From NCBI RefSeq assembly GCF_000281045.1, contig NW_008246110.1:76655-111020 (forward strand): DNA of 34,366 bases, written 5' to 3'. Numbering within the stretch: the first letter of the stretch is position 1; each line of letters starts with the position of its first letter. Of this stretch, positions 22,807 to 32,827 are shown piece after piece. The position numbers and the translations under genes are program-made. The notes under the pieces are model-generated. The model saw only the letters and a program-made list of their open reading frames with translations. It was not told the origin of the DNA and did not search any database. Source of the stretch: Saprolegnia diclina VS20. Its lineage: Eukaryota; Oomycota; Saprolegniomycetes; Saprolegniales; Saprolegniaceae.

Positions 22807-23110
22807 ATGAAGATCACGATCAAGCGGATCCATGGCGTCGCGACGTGGTCCTGGGGCGTCGACGAAGAGTGCTGTGGCATCTGCCGCTGCGCCTTTGAGG
22901 CCTGCTGCCCCGACTGCTCGGCGCCGGGCGACGCCTGCCCGCCAGGTACGCGGCGCAGCATGCGACGGTGGCCCTCATCCGCGCCTAGTGTGGGGCAACT
23001 GCAACCATGCGTTCCACATGCACTGCCTCGTCAAGTGGCTCGAGTCGCTCCAGTCGGCGCGCCAGCACTGCCCCATGTGTCGTCAAGAGTGGAAGTTCCG
23101 CGAAGGGTAG
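22807..23110 (+). CDS. APC11: Anaphase-promoting complex subunit 11 (RING-H2 E3 subunit)
   Basis: Catalytic RING subunit of the APC/C ubiquitin ligase, which recruits the E2 and drives exit from mitosis. Exons 22807-22945 and 22989-23110 are joined by a 43-base GTACGC...TAG intron, giving 86 residues (human APC11 has 84). The start KITIKRIHGVATWSWGVDEE and the zinc ligands CGICRCAF, CCPDCSAPGDACP, WGNCNHAFHMHC and HCPMCRQEWKFRE are all present and in family order. The stop is 32 bases from the stop of the convergent VPS37 gene, so the 3' ends of their transcripts probably overlap. Confidence 0.96.
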
Positions 23111-23142
23111 ACAAAGAGGAGCATCTTTACGAAACACGACTA

Positions 23143-24588
23143 TTATTGCTGCTGCTGGGTGAAGCGCTCGACTTTGGCCATGCGCTGGTGGTACAGCTTC
23201 CGGCTCGGGAGGAACTCGGCGAGGAACTGACTGACGTTGATGTCGCCATTCGTGAAGCGGCTGCCAATGTCCTCGGTCACCTCGTCGACTTCGTCTGCAG
23301 CTTGGACCACCCGCGCCACGAGCACGTCCCCTCGCACGCGCTACATTCATGATCGCCACTCAGCACTTCGCGTCGATGCAAGCTTTCTTTTGTGTACCGA
23401 GAGGATCTCTTGCTGTCGCGCTTGCTTGAGGCTCAGGACTTCTTGTGCGGCCTGGACCTGCGACTTGAGGCCTTGGACGTCCTTCTGCAGCGCCGCCAGC
23501 GTTCCCTCGTAGCTCAGGTTCTTCTCTAATCGCCGCCGTCTCCATAACTGCGCCATTCACGGTACGATGTACCTGCGAGCTCGGCGTTGCCTTTGACAAG
23601 GTCGTCGTACAACTTCATAAAGTTGATGACGGCGTCCATGTTGCGGATGTACGCCTTGAGCGCTTGGCGGTCGCTCACAAGTTTTTCCAGCTGCGTAATG
23701 CTAGCCAGATACACTCAGCACGCGCACCTAGACAAAGGGCCTGCGTACGAAAGCTCGTCGAGTTCGGGGAACGACGTGGGAATCGCCGGGGTCTGCGTGT
23801 GCATGTACGGATCGCGCGCCTTGAGCGGCGGCGGCGTCTTCTCGCGCGCGTATGGCGAGCTCTGGCTCGACGCGCTCGTCGTGTTGTTGTATGGCGTCGA
23901 ATACGAAGCCGCGCCCGACGACGAAGGGTAGAACGGCTGCGTGTAGGCCGGCGACGCGGGTGGGTGGTACGCCGGCGGCGGTGTCGACGTCGCGCGCCCC
24001 GCGACGACCGGCGGGTTGCGCTGGAACTCGCTCAAAATGTCGTTGACTAGACCATGCATGGGAGAGAGACGAGATATAGAGGTGACGTACCGATGCGACC
24101 CAGGTCGGCATGGACGCCCCAGCTCGCAAGGTCAATGTGGCCGACGACGCGGCATTGCGCGTCGAGCCAACTATGCTGCACGCGCGACGTCGTCTACTCG
24201 CATGCAGTACGCCCGTCAGCCACGTGGTATGATGGCGAATGCGTACTTGGATCAATGGGGCTTGCATAGGAAACTCGTCGGGCAGCGAACTAGACATAGC
24301 GAGCTCAGCCCAATGACGTCCAGTCGACGATGTACATTCGAAGTGTGAGCGAGCGCGCGTCGGCGAGGCGCACGACGACGTCAAAGATCGATTGCTCGTG
24401 GTTGATGGCTTGGCCCCCGGCGCGGACAAGGCTCGCGATCTGACGGCCTCGCCTACGTCGCCCAGCCCATGAGCGTTGGCGCGACCTAGGCCGCAGCGCA
24501 CGTACAGTCGCATGAGCTCCGAGGAAGCGCCCGTACTATGGACGGGCGGCGCGGGCTTGGGCGGGGCTTTGCCGAAGAAGAAGGACAT
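23143..24588 (-). CDS. VPS37A: ESCRT-I subunit VPS37 (VPS37A type: UEV plus Mod(r) domain)
   Basis: Part of ESCRT-I, which sorts ubiquitinated cargo into multivesicular bodies. Exons: 24588-24506, 24452-24336, 24289-24247, 24193-24091, 24046-23749, 23700-23573, 23525-23398, 23340-23143; 365 residues; all seven introns begin GTAC. Residues about 27-125 form a UEV-like domain (RQIASLVRAGGQAINH, SLPDEFPMQAPLIQ, VVGHIDLASWGVHADLGRIV) without a ubiquitin-conjugating Cys motif. A Pro/Ser/Tyr-rich linker follows (about 126-210; TPPPAYHPPASPAYTQPFYP). The C-terminal Mod(r) domain is the ESCRT-I core-binding helical region: NLSYEGTLAALQKDV, then NVSQFLAEFLPSRKLYHQR near the end. The N-terminal MSFFFGKAPPKP resembles other eukaryotic VPS37A starts. 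Identity strong. Confidence 0.9.
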
Positions 24589-25106
24589 GGCTACCGGTCG
24601 ACTGCGACTGCCGCAGCTCAGGTTTCCGAAATGGACTCTGAGGATGGCAAAAATATTTTAATATTTCCAATGTTTGTCCTCGCATCGGATTGGCTAAAAT
24701 TCGGCTCGCGAAGCGACCTGCATTCTTGCCAAACAGTGTATTCACTGCGCCAGCATTTCGCAAGCGACGCACTCTCGTTAGACGGCGAACGCAGAGGAGA
24801 CAGCAGACCGCCGAACGCGAAGAGCTCGGCCAAGAGACCTCACTCTATTTGGTAGTCGTTGTGTGGGACGAAGACACCCCGTCTAATCTAGAAGCAGCAT
24901 ATCTTTGGTGCCATCCGCTTGGCTCTACAAAGCCCGTAGGCGCCGTCGTGGTTATTAATCGTAGTCGCACTCATGTAGGTGATTCAGTATCTCGTATGTC
25001 CATGTACCTTCGTGCTCTAATCAACTACCGGAGCGCTACCCGATCCAGCGGCATCCGGATATGAAGAGTGACGTCCTTGGCGATCTTCGATATTTGAAAG
25101 GCCAAC
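24589..25106. other. Divergent intergenic region between VPS37 and the OGT-like gene
   Basis: 518 bases with the two promoters. A frame at 24690-25064 (plus) is open but shows no domain and reads like non-coding sequence. An A/T-rich patch (AAAAATATTTTAATATTTCC) lies near 24650. Nothing else seen. Confidence 0.45.
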
Positions 25107-27974
25107 ATGGCATGGTGGAGCGTCATTGCGTGCAGCCTGCTCGTGCTCGTGTCACCAACGTCCTCCGTCGTCTTCTTTGGCAATGCAAATATGTCCGTGA
25201 CCAAAACGCTCGCCAGCGCCTTGGAGCTCTTGCAGGCCGGCGCGCGTGGCGAGGCACACGAGAGGTTGCTTGCGCTCGCGCGAATTGCGCCCCAGAACGC
25301 GGATGTTCACACAGCATTAGGCGCACTCGCGCAAATGGATGTACGTACGACATCTCGCACCGACTTGCCAACATGTCTTTAGGGTTACGCAGACCGTGCG
25401 ATCGCTAGCTATACGACGGCCGCGTCGCTGTGCGGTCCCACGGAGGCGCTGCATGGCAACCTTGGTCTTGCCCACTATGCAAGACAAGACTACAGGGCTT
25501 CCGTGGAGCACTTGCGAGCAGCTATTGCGCTCAACCCGACGCGCCTGCCCCACCACGCCCACATGCTCGGGTTGGCCCTACATTTTCTGCGCGATGACGC
25601 CGCGGCCAAGGTCGTGTACGTCGCCGCTGTTGCCCACGCGCCGCACGATGCGGCAGTGCACTTTGACTACGGCGTGACGCTCCAAGCCCTTGGCGATGTG
25701 GGTATTTTGTGAAATCAGCGCTGAGTGACTTGGTGTATATAGGTTGAGCAAGCTGGGGATGCCTACAACCGCGCCATCGCGCTCAATCCTGCAATGGGCT
25801 CGGTACGAGTGCTCGTCGACGTGATCGATTCGTGTATGCTGCACTAGGCGTGGCTCAATATGGCTTCGTTGCACTTGCAGTATGGGGAAGTAAGCAAAGC
25901 CCTTTATGGGTTTGAGGTGCGTGCCATTTGGCCGCTGGTCTACACTGGGATCCAGCAACACGTAGAAAACACTGGGTCTTTCCCTTTCCATTGACCTGTG
26001 GCTGTGTGCAACGACCAATTATGCCGTAGCTCTGGAGCTGGACGGTCAAGTACGTCATCCAGCGATACAATGTGATGTGATGGACTGCCGATGTAGCCTC
26101 TTGCAGCGACCAAGTTTCTAAAGCGAGCCCACGCAGTGCTGCAGCTTCAGGGAGCGACAACATCGACGCTCTACTTGAACGTGTGCGAGCACCAAATCCG
26201 AACCTGGCGCGCCATTGCGTTCTGGAAAGACTACGAACTGGTTTGGACGCGTTTTTTGGAAATGACGTGGCAGCACGAGATTCAAGTGTAACCGTCCATG
26301 TATCATCATCGCACGGCCCCATACGAACGTAGCGGGGGCGTGAGCTCGATGATGCCGTTCACGTCGCTCTTACTTCCGCTGGCGCCCGAGACGAAGCGCA
26401 AGATTGCCGAATCGATCACACGACCGCATGGTCCTACTGAGAAACGACTTTGGCGCCCCGTGTCATTGGCCGGTGCCCGGCGCTTGCACGTCGGGTACCT
26501 CTCGTACGATTTCAACAACCACCCGACGGCCCATTTGATGGAAGGCCTCTTTCGGTGCCATAATGCGTCGTCGGTTGAAGTATCCATGCTGAGCTACGGC
26601 AAAGGTTCGACGTGCTTGAACAGAACGCGGAATGATGATTCTCGGGTTAGACGACAACAGTTCTTACCGACGGCTCTTCCCGTCGCTCGTCGAGCACTTT
26701 GTGGACCTTGTAAGCGCAGGCACACATGCTGCTGCTTCTCTTATCCGAGACGCGCACGTCGACATTCTCATCGACGCTCAAGGTCACACTCTCGGTAACA
26801 TAACCAAGATCTTACTCTGGCAACATCCTCGCGACGACGTAGGTCAGCGCCACGACATTGTGGCCCAGCAGCCCGCACCGATTATCATCAGCTACTTGGT
26901 GTTCCCTGGCACATTGGGGGCGCCGTATGTTGATTATCTGCTGGCGGATGCCCACGTGGCTCCACCAGAGCACGCACGTATGTACTCCTTTGGATGGTGG
27001 CACAAGGCGGAATCGCTCGGTAGACCACTTTGTTGAAAAGCTCCTGATTGTGCCGCACTCGTACCAAGTCAACTACTTTGCGTCGCCCGTCCCCTTCTCC
27101 GAAACGCGGCGCACCGGGCGCTTTGTCTTTGCCAATTACAACAAGATCGATAAGCTCGAGCCACGCGTGTTTGGCGTCTGGATGCAGATCTTACGCCGGG
27201 TACAAGCAGCAGTGCTCGTCCTTGACGTGTTATGCCAAGACGTAGGTGCCCGCGAGCGATTTGTGGTTGCTGGCGCCAACGTCGACCAAGTCGGAGCAGT
27301 TGACGATGCGGCATGTGCGCATGGAAGCTGCCGTCTACGGCATCCCACCTTCCCGCATTCGGTTTCTACCACGGTACAGCCTCTCTCAGGCAATGACGGA
27401 CGTGCCCACGAACGGTTGCGTAGCGTCACCAAGGCGGCTCACTTGGCGCGCCAAGCAGACGCAGATTTGTTTCTCGATACCTTTGTGGTACTCCTTTCGT
27501 CGCCACAATGAATATGGTGGCATATTGCTGCTAGTATGGAGCGCACTCGACGGCAACCGATGCAATGTGGGGACACCTTCCGGTGCTCACCCTCGCCGGC
27601 GACTCCTTCACAAGGTGCGGCATCGTTGCGTATAATTCAGCTCGTACGAGTCGTGTAGTCGGGTCGGAATCTCCTTGGCCGCCAACGCCAACAGCCTCGA
27701 ACTCGTTGTCCACAGCGCCAAAGAATTTGCCGACGTCGCGGGTACCGACATCTTGTCATATTCAGCGCCTGGAACTGATACCTGCCTTCTAGTCTATCTA
27801 GCGAATCATCGCTCAGTCCTGGCGGCTTTGCGAAAATCTGTGGCCCTTGGTCAAGCGACGGCGCCTCTCTTCGACACCGCTGGATTTACCAGATCGCTAG
27901 AAGCTATGTACCGACTAGCATACGAGCTGCACGCCTGCAATATATCGCGACGTCACATTGTACTTGGAGTATAA
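25107..27974 (+). CDS. OGT: O-GlcNAc transferase / SPINDLY-like glycosyltransferase (TPR + GT41)
   Basis: GT41 enzymes transfer GlcNAc (OGT) or fucose (SPINDLY) to Ser/Thr of proteins. About 15 exons: 25107-25340, 25383-25697, 25743-25802, 25848-25889, 25966-26049, 26097-26266, 26333-26604, 26651-26794, 26843-26977, 27024-27199, 27246-27373, 27424-27487, 27535-27614, 27659-27741, 27793-27974; about 722 residues. The first 200-240 residues are TPRs (ADRAIASYTTAASL, ALHGNLGLAHYARQDY, AYNRAIALNPAMGSAWLNMA). The catalytic half shows LHVGYLSYDFNNHPTAHL (conserved His), VAQQPAPIIISYLVFPGTLG, LLIVPHSYQVNYF, VFANYNKIDKLEP (conserved Lys), FLDTFVYGAHSTATDAMWG and TLAGDSFTSRVG. With roughly five TPRs it is shorter than animal OGT. 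The first ATG encodes a hydrophobic start (WWSVIACSLLVLVSPTSS); the second Met (25191) would give a cytosolic form. Exon borders between 25890 and 26332 are uncertain. Sugar donor cannot be told by eye. Confidence 0.88.
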
Positions 27975-28842
27975 CTATTCTCACTAAATAAGATCTACTT
28001 TACGGAATCGAATTGGAATGTCGACAGCTTACATGGTCCAAGCCAAGGAGGATGGCAGGAACTCCACACAAAAAGCGTTCTTCTCTTTGCCCAACTCGTC
28101 GCCTTGAGCATCTTCCCGCATTTCGGCGGCAAAACACCGCCAGCAACGACCTACGCCGTCGACCACGAACTTGGCCGACGGAGCACAGATTTGGGACTGA
28201 GTTCTGATGGCACTTCACCAAGGCGTGACGACCAGTCAATTGAAACTTCGAGCGCGACGAAGTTCGAAGTTATGGCTTTGCAGTTTTGAACACTCGAAGT
28301 TCTTATAACGAGATCCCAGGAAGTCCAATAGTGCTTCAAATAGTATATGTAATACTATATTATAGAATTATCCTGCTCCGTTACGACTGTCGTAGCGTTC
28401 TAGTACGTCAGGATACTCGCAACAGTTCAAACAAATGCGTACATTCTTTATACGGGTATGAGAGAGGTAGCATTTTACGTATTCATGTTGTTGCAACCAA
28501 AGGCGCGGTCGAATCCTGATCATGCTGTTGCGAAGAAAAGTGACGAACACTATTTCGGTATTGTGGTGCTGTCCTACTATCGCGCGTGACGCATTCCATG
28601 ACGTGGCACACTCTCGATTAAGTGCGGTGTCTGGTCCAGGTTTCGAACTTCGAAGCTGGGGCGCGATACTTTGATCAAGTCCGAGGAGCGCGTGTGCTTG
28701 TATCGCGTGTGAATTCTTGTATCAAGGGATGAGTCGAGCGGCCTTCTTAAGTTCGGATTTCGGGCAACTTGAAGAACGCTGGGTGTTGACTTGACACGAT
28801 CGCGAGCGTGGGGCAGACAAAGATTGGATCTACGACCGAGCG
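27975..28842. other. Intergenic, no gene seen
   Basis: 868 bases with a fairly A/T-rich centre (TAATACTATATTATAGAATT near 28350). A plus-strand frame (28104-28289) has no recognisable domain. It contains the promoter of the SCP2 gene. Confidence 0.5.
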
Positions 28843-29639
28843 ATGAGCAGCGCCGCCGAAGTGTTTACGATCATGGCCGCGGCCGTCGCCGACGCCGGCG
28901 AGGCCCTCGTCAAGAAGGTCAATGGCAGCATCAAGTTTGACGTCAAGGGCGCGGGCATGTGGCTCATCAACCTCAAGGCGGCGCCGGGTGCGGTGACGGC
29001 GTCCAACGCCGGCGAGAAGGCCGATCTCACCATCACCATCAGCGAGCCCGATTTTGTGGACCTCATCAACGAGAAGCTCAACCCGCAAGCTGCTTTCATG
29101 AAGGGCAAGATCAAGGTCAAGGGCAACATGGGCCTTGCCATGAAGCTCTCGGCGGTCACGAACGCGACCAAGGCGTATTTGGCCAAGCAGAAGAAAGCGC
29201 CCGCAGCGGCGGCGCCGGCGGCAGCTGCGCCGGCGGCGACCAGTGGCTTGAAGTCGGCGGCGCTCTTTGTGGGCATTGGCGAAGCGGTCAAGACGCAGGG
29301 CCCGGCGCTCGTTGCCAAGGTCAAGGGCACCATCCAGTTCAACATTGCGCCGGGTACGTCTAGACTAAATGCACGGACCGTCATCATTAACATGACGGAA
29401 TCCTAGGTGGCGCGTGGTTCCTCGACCTCAAGAACGGCAACGGGTCGCTCGAAACCGGCTCCAAGCCAGCGGACTTGACCATCAACGTCTCGGACGAAGA
29501 CTTTATGGCGATCGCGGACGGCAAGCTCAACGCGCAGCAGGCCTTTATGAAGGGCAAGCTCAAGGTCAAGGGCAACATGGGCCTTGCCATGAAGCTCAAC
29601 ATCGTCATCGACGCAGCCAAGCCCAAGGCCAAGCTCTAA
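28843..29639 (+). CDS. Two-domain SCP2 sterol/lipid-transfer protein with peroxisomal tail
   Basis: Exons 28843-29353 and 29407-29639 (53-base GTACGT...TAG intron) give 247 residues. Two SCP2 domains sit in tandem: residues about 8-107 (VNGSIKFDVKGAGMWLINLK, LNPQAAFMKGKIKVKGNMGL) and about 141-243 (VKGTIQFNIAPGGAWFLDLK, LNAQQAFMKGKLKVKGNMGL). They are linked by an Ala/Pro spacer (about 118-133). SCP2 folds bind sterols or fatty acyl-CoA in a hydrophobic cavity. The C-terminus ends in Ala-Lys-Leu, an accepted PTS1 variant and the same tail as mammalian SCP2, so peroxisomal import is likely. The intron falls within domain 2 at a place with no counterpart in domain 1. A possible AATAAA polyadenylation signal lies at 29654-29659. 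Confidence 0.92.
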
Positions 29640-29653
29640 ACGTGTTGTCAATG

Positions 29654-29659
29654 AATAAA
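29654..29659 (+). promoter_or_regulatory. Possible polyadenylation signal for the SCP2 gene
   Basis: AATAAA 15 bases after the SCP2 stop codon. Position and sequence fit a canonical signal, but oomycetes use it loosely. Confidence 0.35.
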
Positions 29660-29806
29660 CCATTTTGCGTTGCTTCCGTACACGTCCGATGAACCCAGCA
29701 GATTGCTGCCTTCGCCTTGATGGCTGTCGATTGAAATGGAACGAGCGTTTGGTAGTTTGAAGAGTCTAGCATAGGCTCGTGGTTGCTGCAATAAGATCTT
29801 GGTATT

Positions 29807-29892
29807 TTTTTCGAGCCTTGGTTGACAATCACATCGCGTAGCCGGAAACTCATACGGCTACGCGATGTGATTGTCAACCAAGGCTCGAAAAA
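29807..29892. repeat. Perfect 38-bp inverted repeat with a 10-base loop
   Basis: The left arm (29807-29844) and right arm (29855-29892) are exact reverse complements over 38 bases; the loop is GAAACTCATA. The arms begin with five T and end with five A, and pairing stops at 29806/29893. A stem this long and perfect is not expected by chance. It could be a foldback mobile-element remnant, a small-RNA precursor, a recently inverted duplication, or an assembly foldback. It lies about 170 bases past the SCP2 stop. Confidence 0.9.
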
Positions 29893-30148
29893 GATGGTCG
29901 ATGGCGACGCCAGCACCTACGACAGCCCATGCGGCATCGTGGCTGTGCATTGGACTGCACAGCAATCACATGTGCGGGCAACTTGGCCTTGCAGAAGACT
30001 CGGTGGCGCATGTAGAAGGGATGGATGAGATGGGAAAGGGGTCTTCTTTGGACTACTTATTCTAAACGATGTCCCCTCTTCCGGCCTCTAAGACATCATT
30101 ACATTTCCTACAAACTAGTATGGCGATCGGCGCACAAGGTCGATACGT

Positions 30149-30673
30149 TTAGGGCGCGAGGTTCGCCTTGGAGCCGCGCTTCTTGTACTTGACCGTCTCC
30201 CAGCCATCTTCCTGGGCGTGCGTCGGTTCGACGCTGGGCGCGCTCACCGCGTCCTTGGGCACCTTGGACTTCTTGGCCTTGACCTTCTTCTCCGGCTCGG
30301 ACGCCGACGCCGGCTCCGAATCGGTACCAGCGGCCGCCTTCTTCTTCTTGGCGGCCTTCTTCTTGGCGTTACGCTTGCGGTTGGTCTCAGCGCGGGCAGC
30401 GGCTTCGTCCTCCGAGTCGGGAAAGTCGCCGACAAACTGCTGCAAGTCAATGGGCTCCGACTCGACGGGCGCGGCAACGGGCGCCGGCGCCGGGGCTTCC
30501 TCCTTCTCCTTCTTCTTCTTGAGCTTCTTCGGGAGCTCCGGCGCCTTCTTCTTGATGGACTTGGCCGACGACGGCGCGGGCGCGGACGAGCCCATGGCGA
30601 AGTAGGCGCCAACGCCGGCGACGACAGCGGCGCCCGCAAGGAGCACGCCCGGTTGACTCAGAAGCTCGGCCAT
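30149..30673 (-). CDS. Small single-pass membrane protein with a lysine-rich charged tail
   Basis: Single exon, 174 residues. Residues 7-27 (QPGVLLAGAAVVAGVGAYFA) form one membrane segment near the N-terminus with no long signal peptide, suggesting an anchor in the ER or outer mitochondrial membrane with a cytosolic tail. The tail alternates Lys-rich (LPKKLKKKKEKEE; NRKRNAKKKAAKKKKAAAG) and acidic (FVGDFPDSEDEAAARAE) blocks in Ala/Pro-rich sequence. It ends with EDGWETVKYKKRGSK, a GWxxV-Lys motif seen in several RNA- or ribosome-associated proteins. Family not recognised. The ATG at 30673 is chosen because upstream in-frame sequence is A/T-rich and not protein-like. Low complexity makes composition-based calls weak, but the frame and start are convincing. 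Confidence 0.7.
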   Translation of the reverse strand: MAELLSQPGVLLAGAAVVAGVGAYFAMGSSAPAPSSAKSIKKKAPELPKKLKKKKEKEEAPAPAPVAAPVESEPIDLQQFVGDFPDSEDEAAARAETNRKRNAKKKAAKKKKAAAGTDSEPASASEPEKKVKAKKSKVPKDAVSAPSVEPTHAQEDGWETVKYKKRGSKANLAP

Positions 30674-32827
30674 CGTGGTGCTGTGTGGTTTTGGCTGCAA
30701 ATGGGAAAATGACCTCTCCGTCTTTGCCCCTCGTATTTTAAAAGATCGCTTCGATTTTTGAAAGTATACAAACACCAAGTGTGTGGAGATCGTCGCGCAT
30801 TTTAAACGCGGCATACAAACTCCAAGAGACTTTGAAACACCCGCACGCGAATAGAATTAATCGAAATATCTCGAAAATAAAATAAAAGGATTCACTTCAA
30901 GAAACTTGAATAGTGTGCAATCACGGCCTGCGAAATGGTTGTTTTGGGGGCAACGTTCCTGTCGCCTCCCACATGTATCGTCATGACGGTGGTCCCTTGC
31001 TATTCGCACACGCTTCAAGCACATACCCCATTCCTTCCACATGTTGCCTTGGGCCAGACGCAAGACTGGCAAGGGACATTGGTCCCACGCACAGCGCATT
31101 CATGCTACACTCCTCAGTGGGAATACACCGTGCGGCAAGGAATCGCCGCGGTGGGATGTCACGCTCGTCTCTGTACATTTGGTATTGTGACTACCCAGTA
31201 CAATGCACAAACAGCATGCTGCATTGCCTGACGAAGATGGATGCCCATCAAAAGATCAACACTATTTATGGTCGACACTAAATAGACGGAATAAAAATAC
31301 GGTAAATATAATGCAACGACGTCCATAATTTAATTGGCACGGCCACAAGTGTCCACGTGTTGCGTGGTGTTTGTGACACCAAAATGACTTGGTGTCGAGC
31401 GAGCTTGTAATGGCGCGAGTTACTTAGCGTCACTGCAGTAGCCAACACCGACAACGGCAATGACAAAGACCTTGACGTCGTCAAAGAACGGCTCTTCTGT
31501 CGGTAAGAACACTCGAATTGTAGGGAGACGCGCCGGGATGACACACCGACAATGGACTGGTGCTTTGGTCGTAAGCATCGCGCCGTAGCAACCGAAAGGT
31601 CCGAGATAAACGACGAGCTTGTGGTATGTGGAATACACCCATGGAGTTTTCCTTGGCTAGGCGGCTGATACGGCGGAGCGAGCGGCCATCCAAATCCGTA
31701 CGACGCAATATTGGCAGGCTAACAATGGACCCTCGCTAGGTTTATGCGCGGATGGAGTGGAGCGCCATGACTGTTGCCTTGGAGGCAAACTCTGCAAGAT
31801 GCGACGGAAACCCAGCTACTGTACGTACACCTGCTGGTAGCGATGGCAACACTGTTCGAAGCGCACCACATTTAGCAGCAGCTTGCTGCAGCGGAACTCG
31901 AGGACTTGAGGAAGGCCCGTTGCGACGTTGTTCATTGAGTCGTAGTGTCGGTGACAGTAGACGCGAAGGGGTTGAGCCGCCCGACGCCCTGACGCTGTTC
32001 GAGACCCATCGGTAGCCCCAACGACGTTAGGGCGACGGATCTACCATTGCGTGAAGGCGTCTGCGTCGGTCGCAGCGTCGGAGTCGGCGTGTCGGGCGTC
32101 GGTAGCACTACGGGCGTCGAGGTTTGGTGGTAGAAATGCAATGATTGCCGCCCGGCCGCAATTGCCGACGACCGACCGGCAGTTGTCGGCGGTTTGTGGG
32201 TCGCCCGCTCGGTTGCCGACATATCCGACTGGCATTGCTAGCGTAACAGTAGTTGCCGCGGTCCGGCGGCGTGCCCAACCGCAACCCACGGTCACTGCCG
32301 GGGGGAAAACTTCGTCACAATTTCGTTGGTGTCATCGAGCCGCCTGGCACCACATCGACGTCCACCTGACAGAGATCTACCGACGGGTCATGCGCCCGAG
32401 AGCCGGGGTCGGTGGCGGCCAAGGGCAGTTGATCGCTGTTGGTGAAGGCTGGGCGAGGTTGTAGTCGACGATGGATATCACGGGCGCCTGACCCATTAAT
32501 CAATAGAAAAGTCGTTCGCGTCCAGATAGGCAAGAGTAGTGTGCCTGGATGAGTGGTGGAGCGCGACGGAACGGCGCTGGTCGTGGTCGGGGTTGCGCTA
32601 AAGTCGTTGTCGCTACGTGCGTGTTGTCGGCCAAACGCGTCCGGGACCTGTGCAGACGCGGAGTGGTCAGACAATTCGGCGCGTCCATCGGCATTCGAAC
32701 AAAGGCCTCCAAAATCTAGTTTCTAAGCTAACGTTAAGCCAAGAAACTCACACTTCTTCAACTTCACAATGTCGGTCATGTAGATTTCATGCATGTAAAG
32801 TTACGCGTGTCCTGAACCGGCCCCAAA
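30674..32827. other. Long gene-poor stretch
   Basis: About 2.15 kb. 30720-30900 and 31250-31340 are A/T-rich. Overlapping minus-strand frames at 31420-31708 read in places like protein (FFDDVKVFVIAVVGVGYCSD) but have no start, splice model or family. 32041-32330 is GC-rich with repeated GTCGG/GCCGAC-type words. No gene, RNA or mobile element could be supported. Confidence 0.4.

Larger units (their letters stand above)
29640..30148. other. Intergenic region with a perfect hairpin
   Basis: 509 bases between the SCP2 gene and the convergent small membrane-protein gene. Besides the hairpin at 29807-29892 there is an open frame at 29822-30028 that reads through the right arm and beyond, without recognisable content. 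Confidence 0.5.

Noticed and set aside
24690-25064. 125-residue plus-strand frame between VPS37 and the OGT-like gene
   Set aside because: Lies in the divergent promoter region, with no domain and no coding-like pattern.
29822-30028. Open frame that starts within the hairpin
   Set aside because: It reads through the right arm and stops; nothing in it matches a protein family, and openness follows from base composition.
31420-31708. Minus-strand frames resembling protein fragments
   Set aside because: Two overlapping frames, no start or splice model and no recognisable family.
32041-32464. GC-rich open frames on both strands
   Set aside because: GC richness alone suppresses stops; the composition is repeat-like and no domain is seen.
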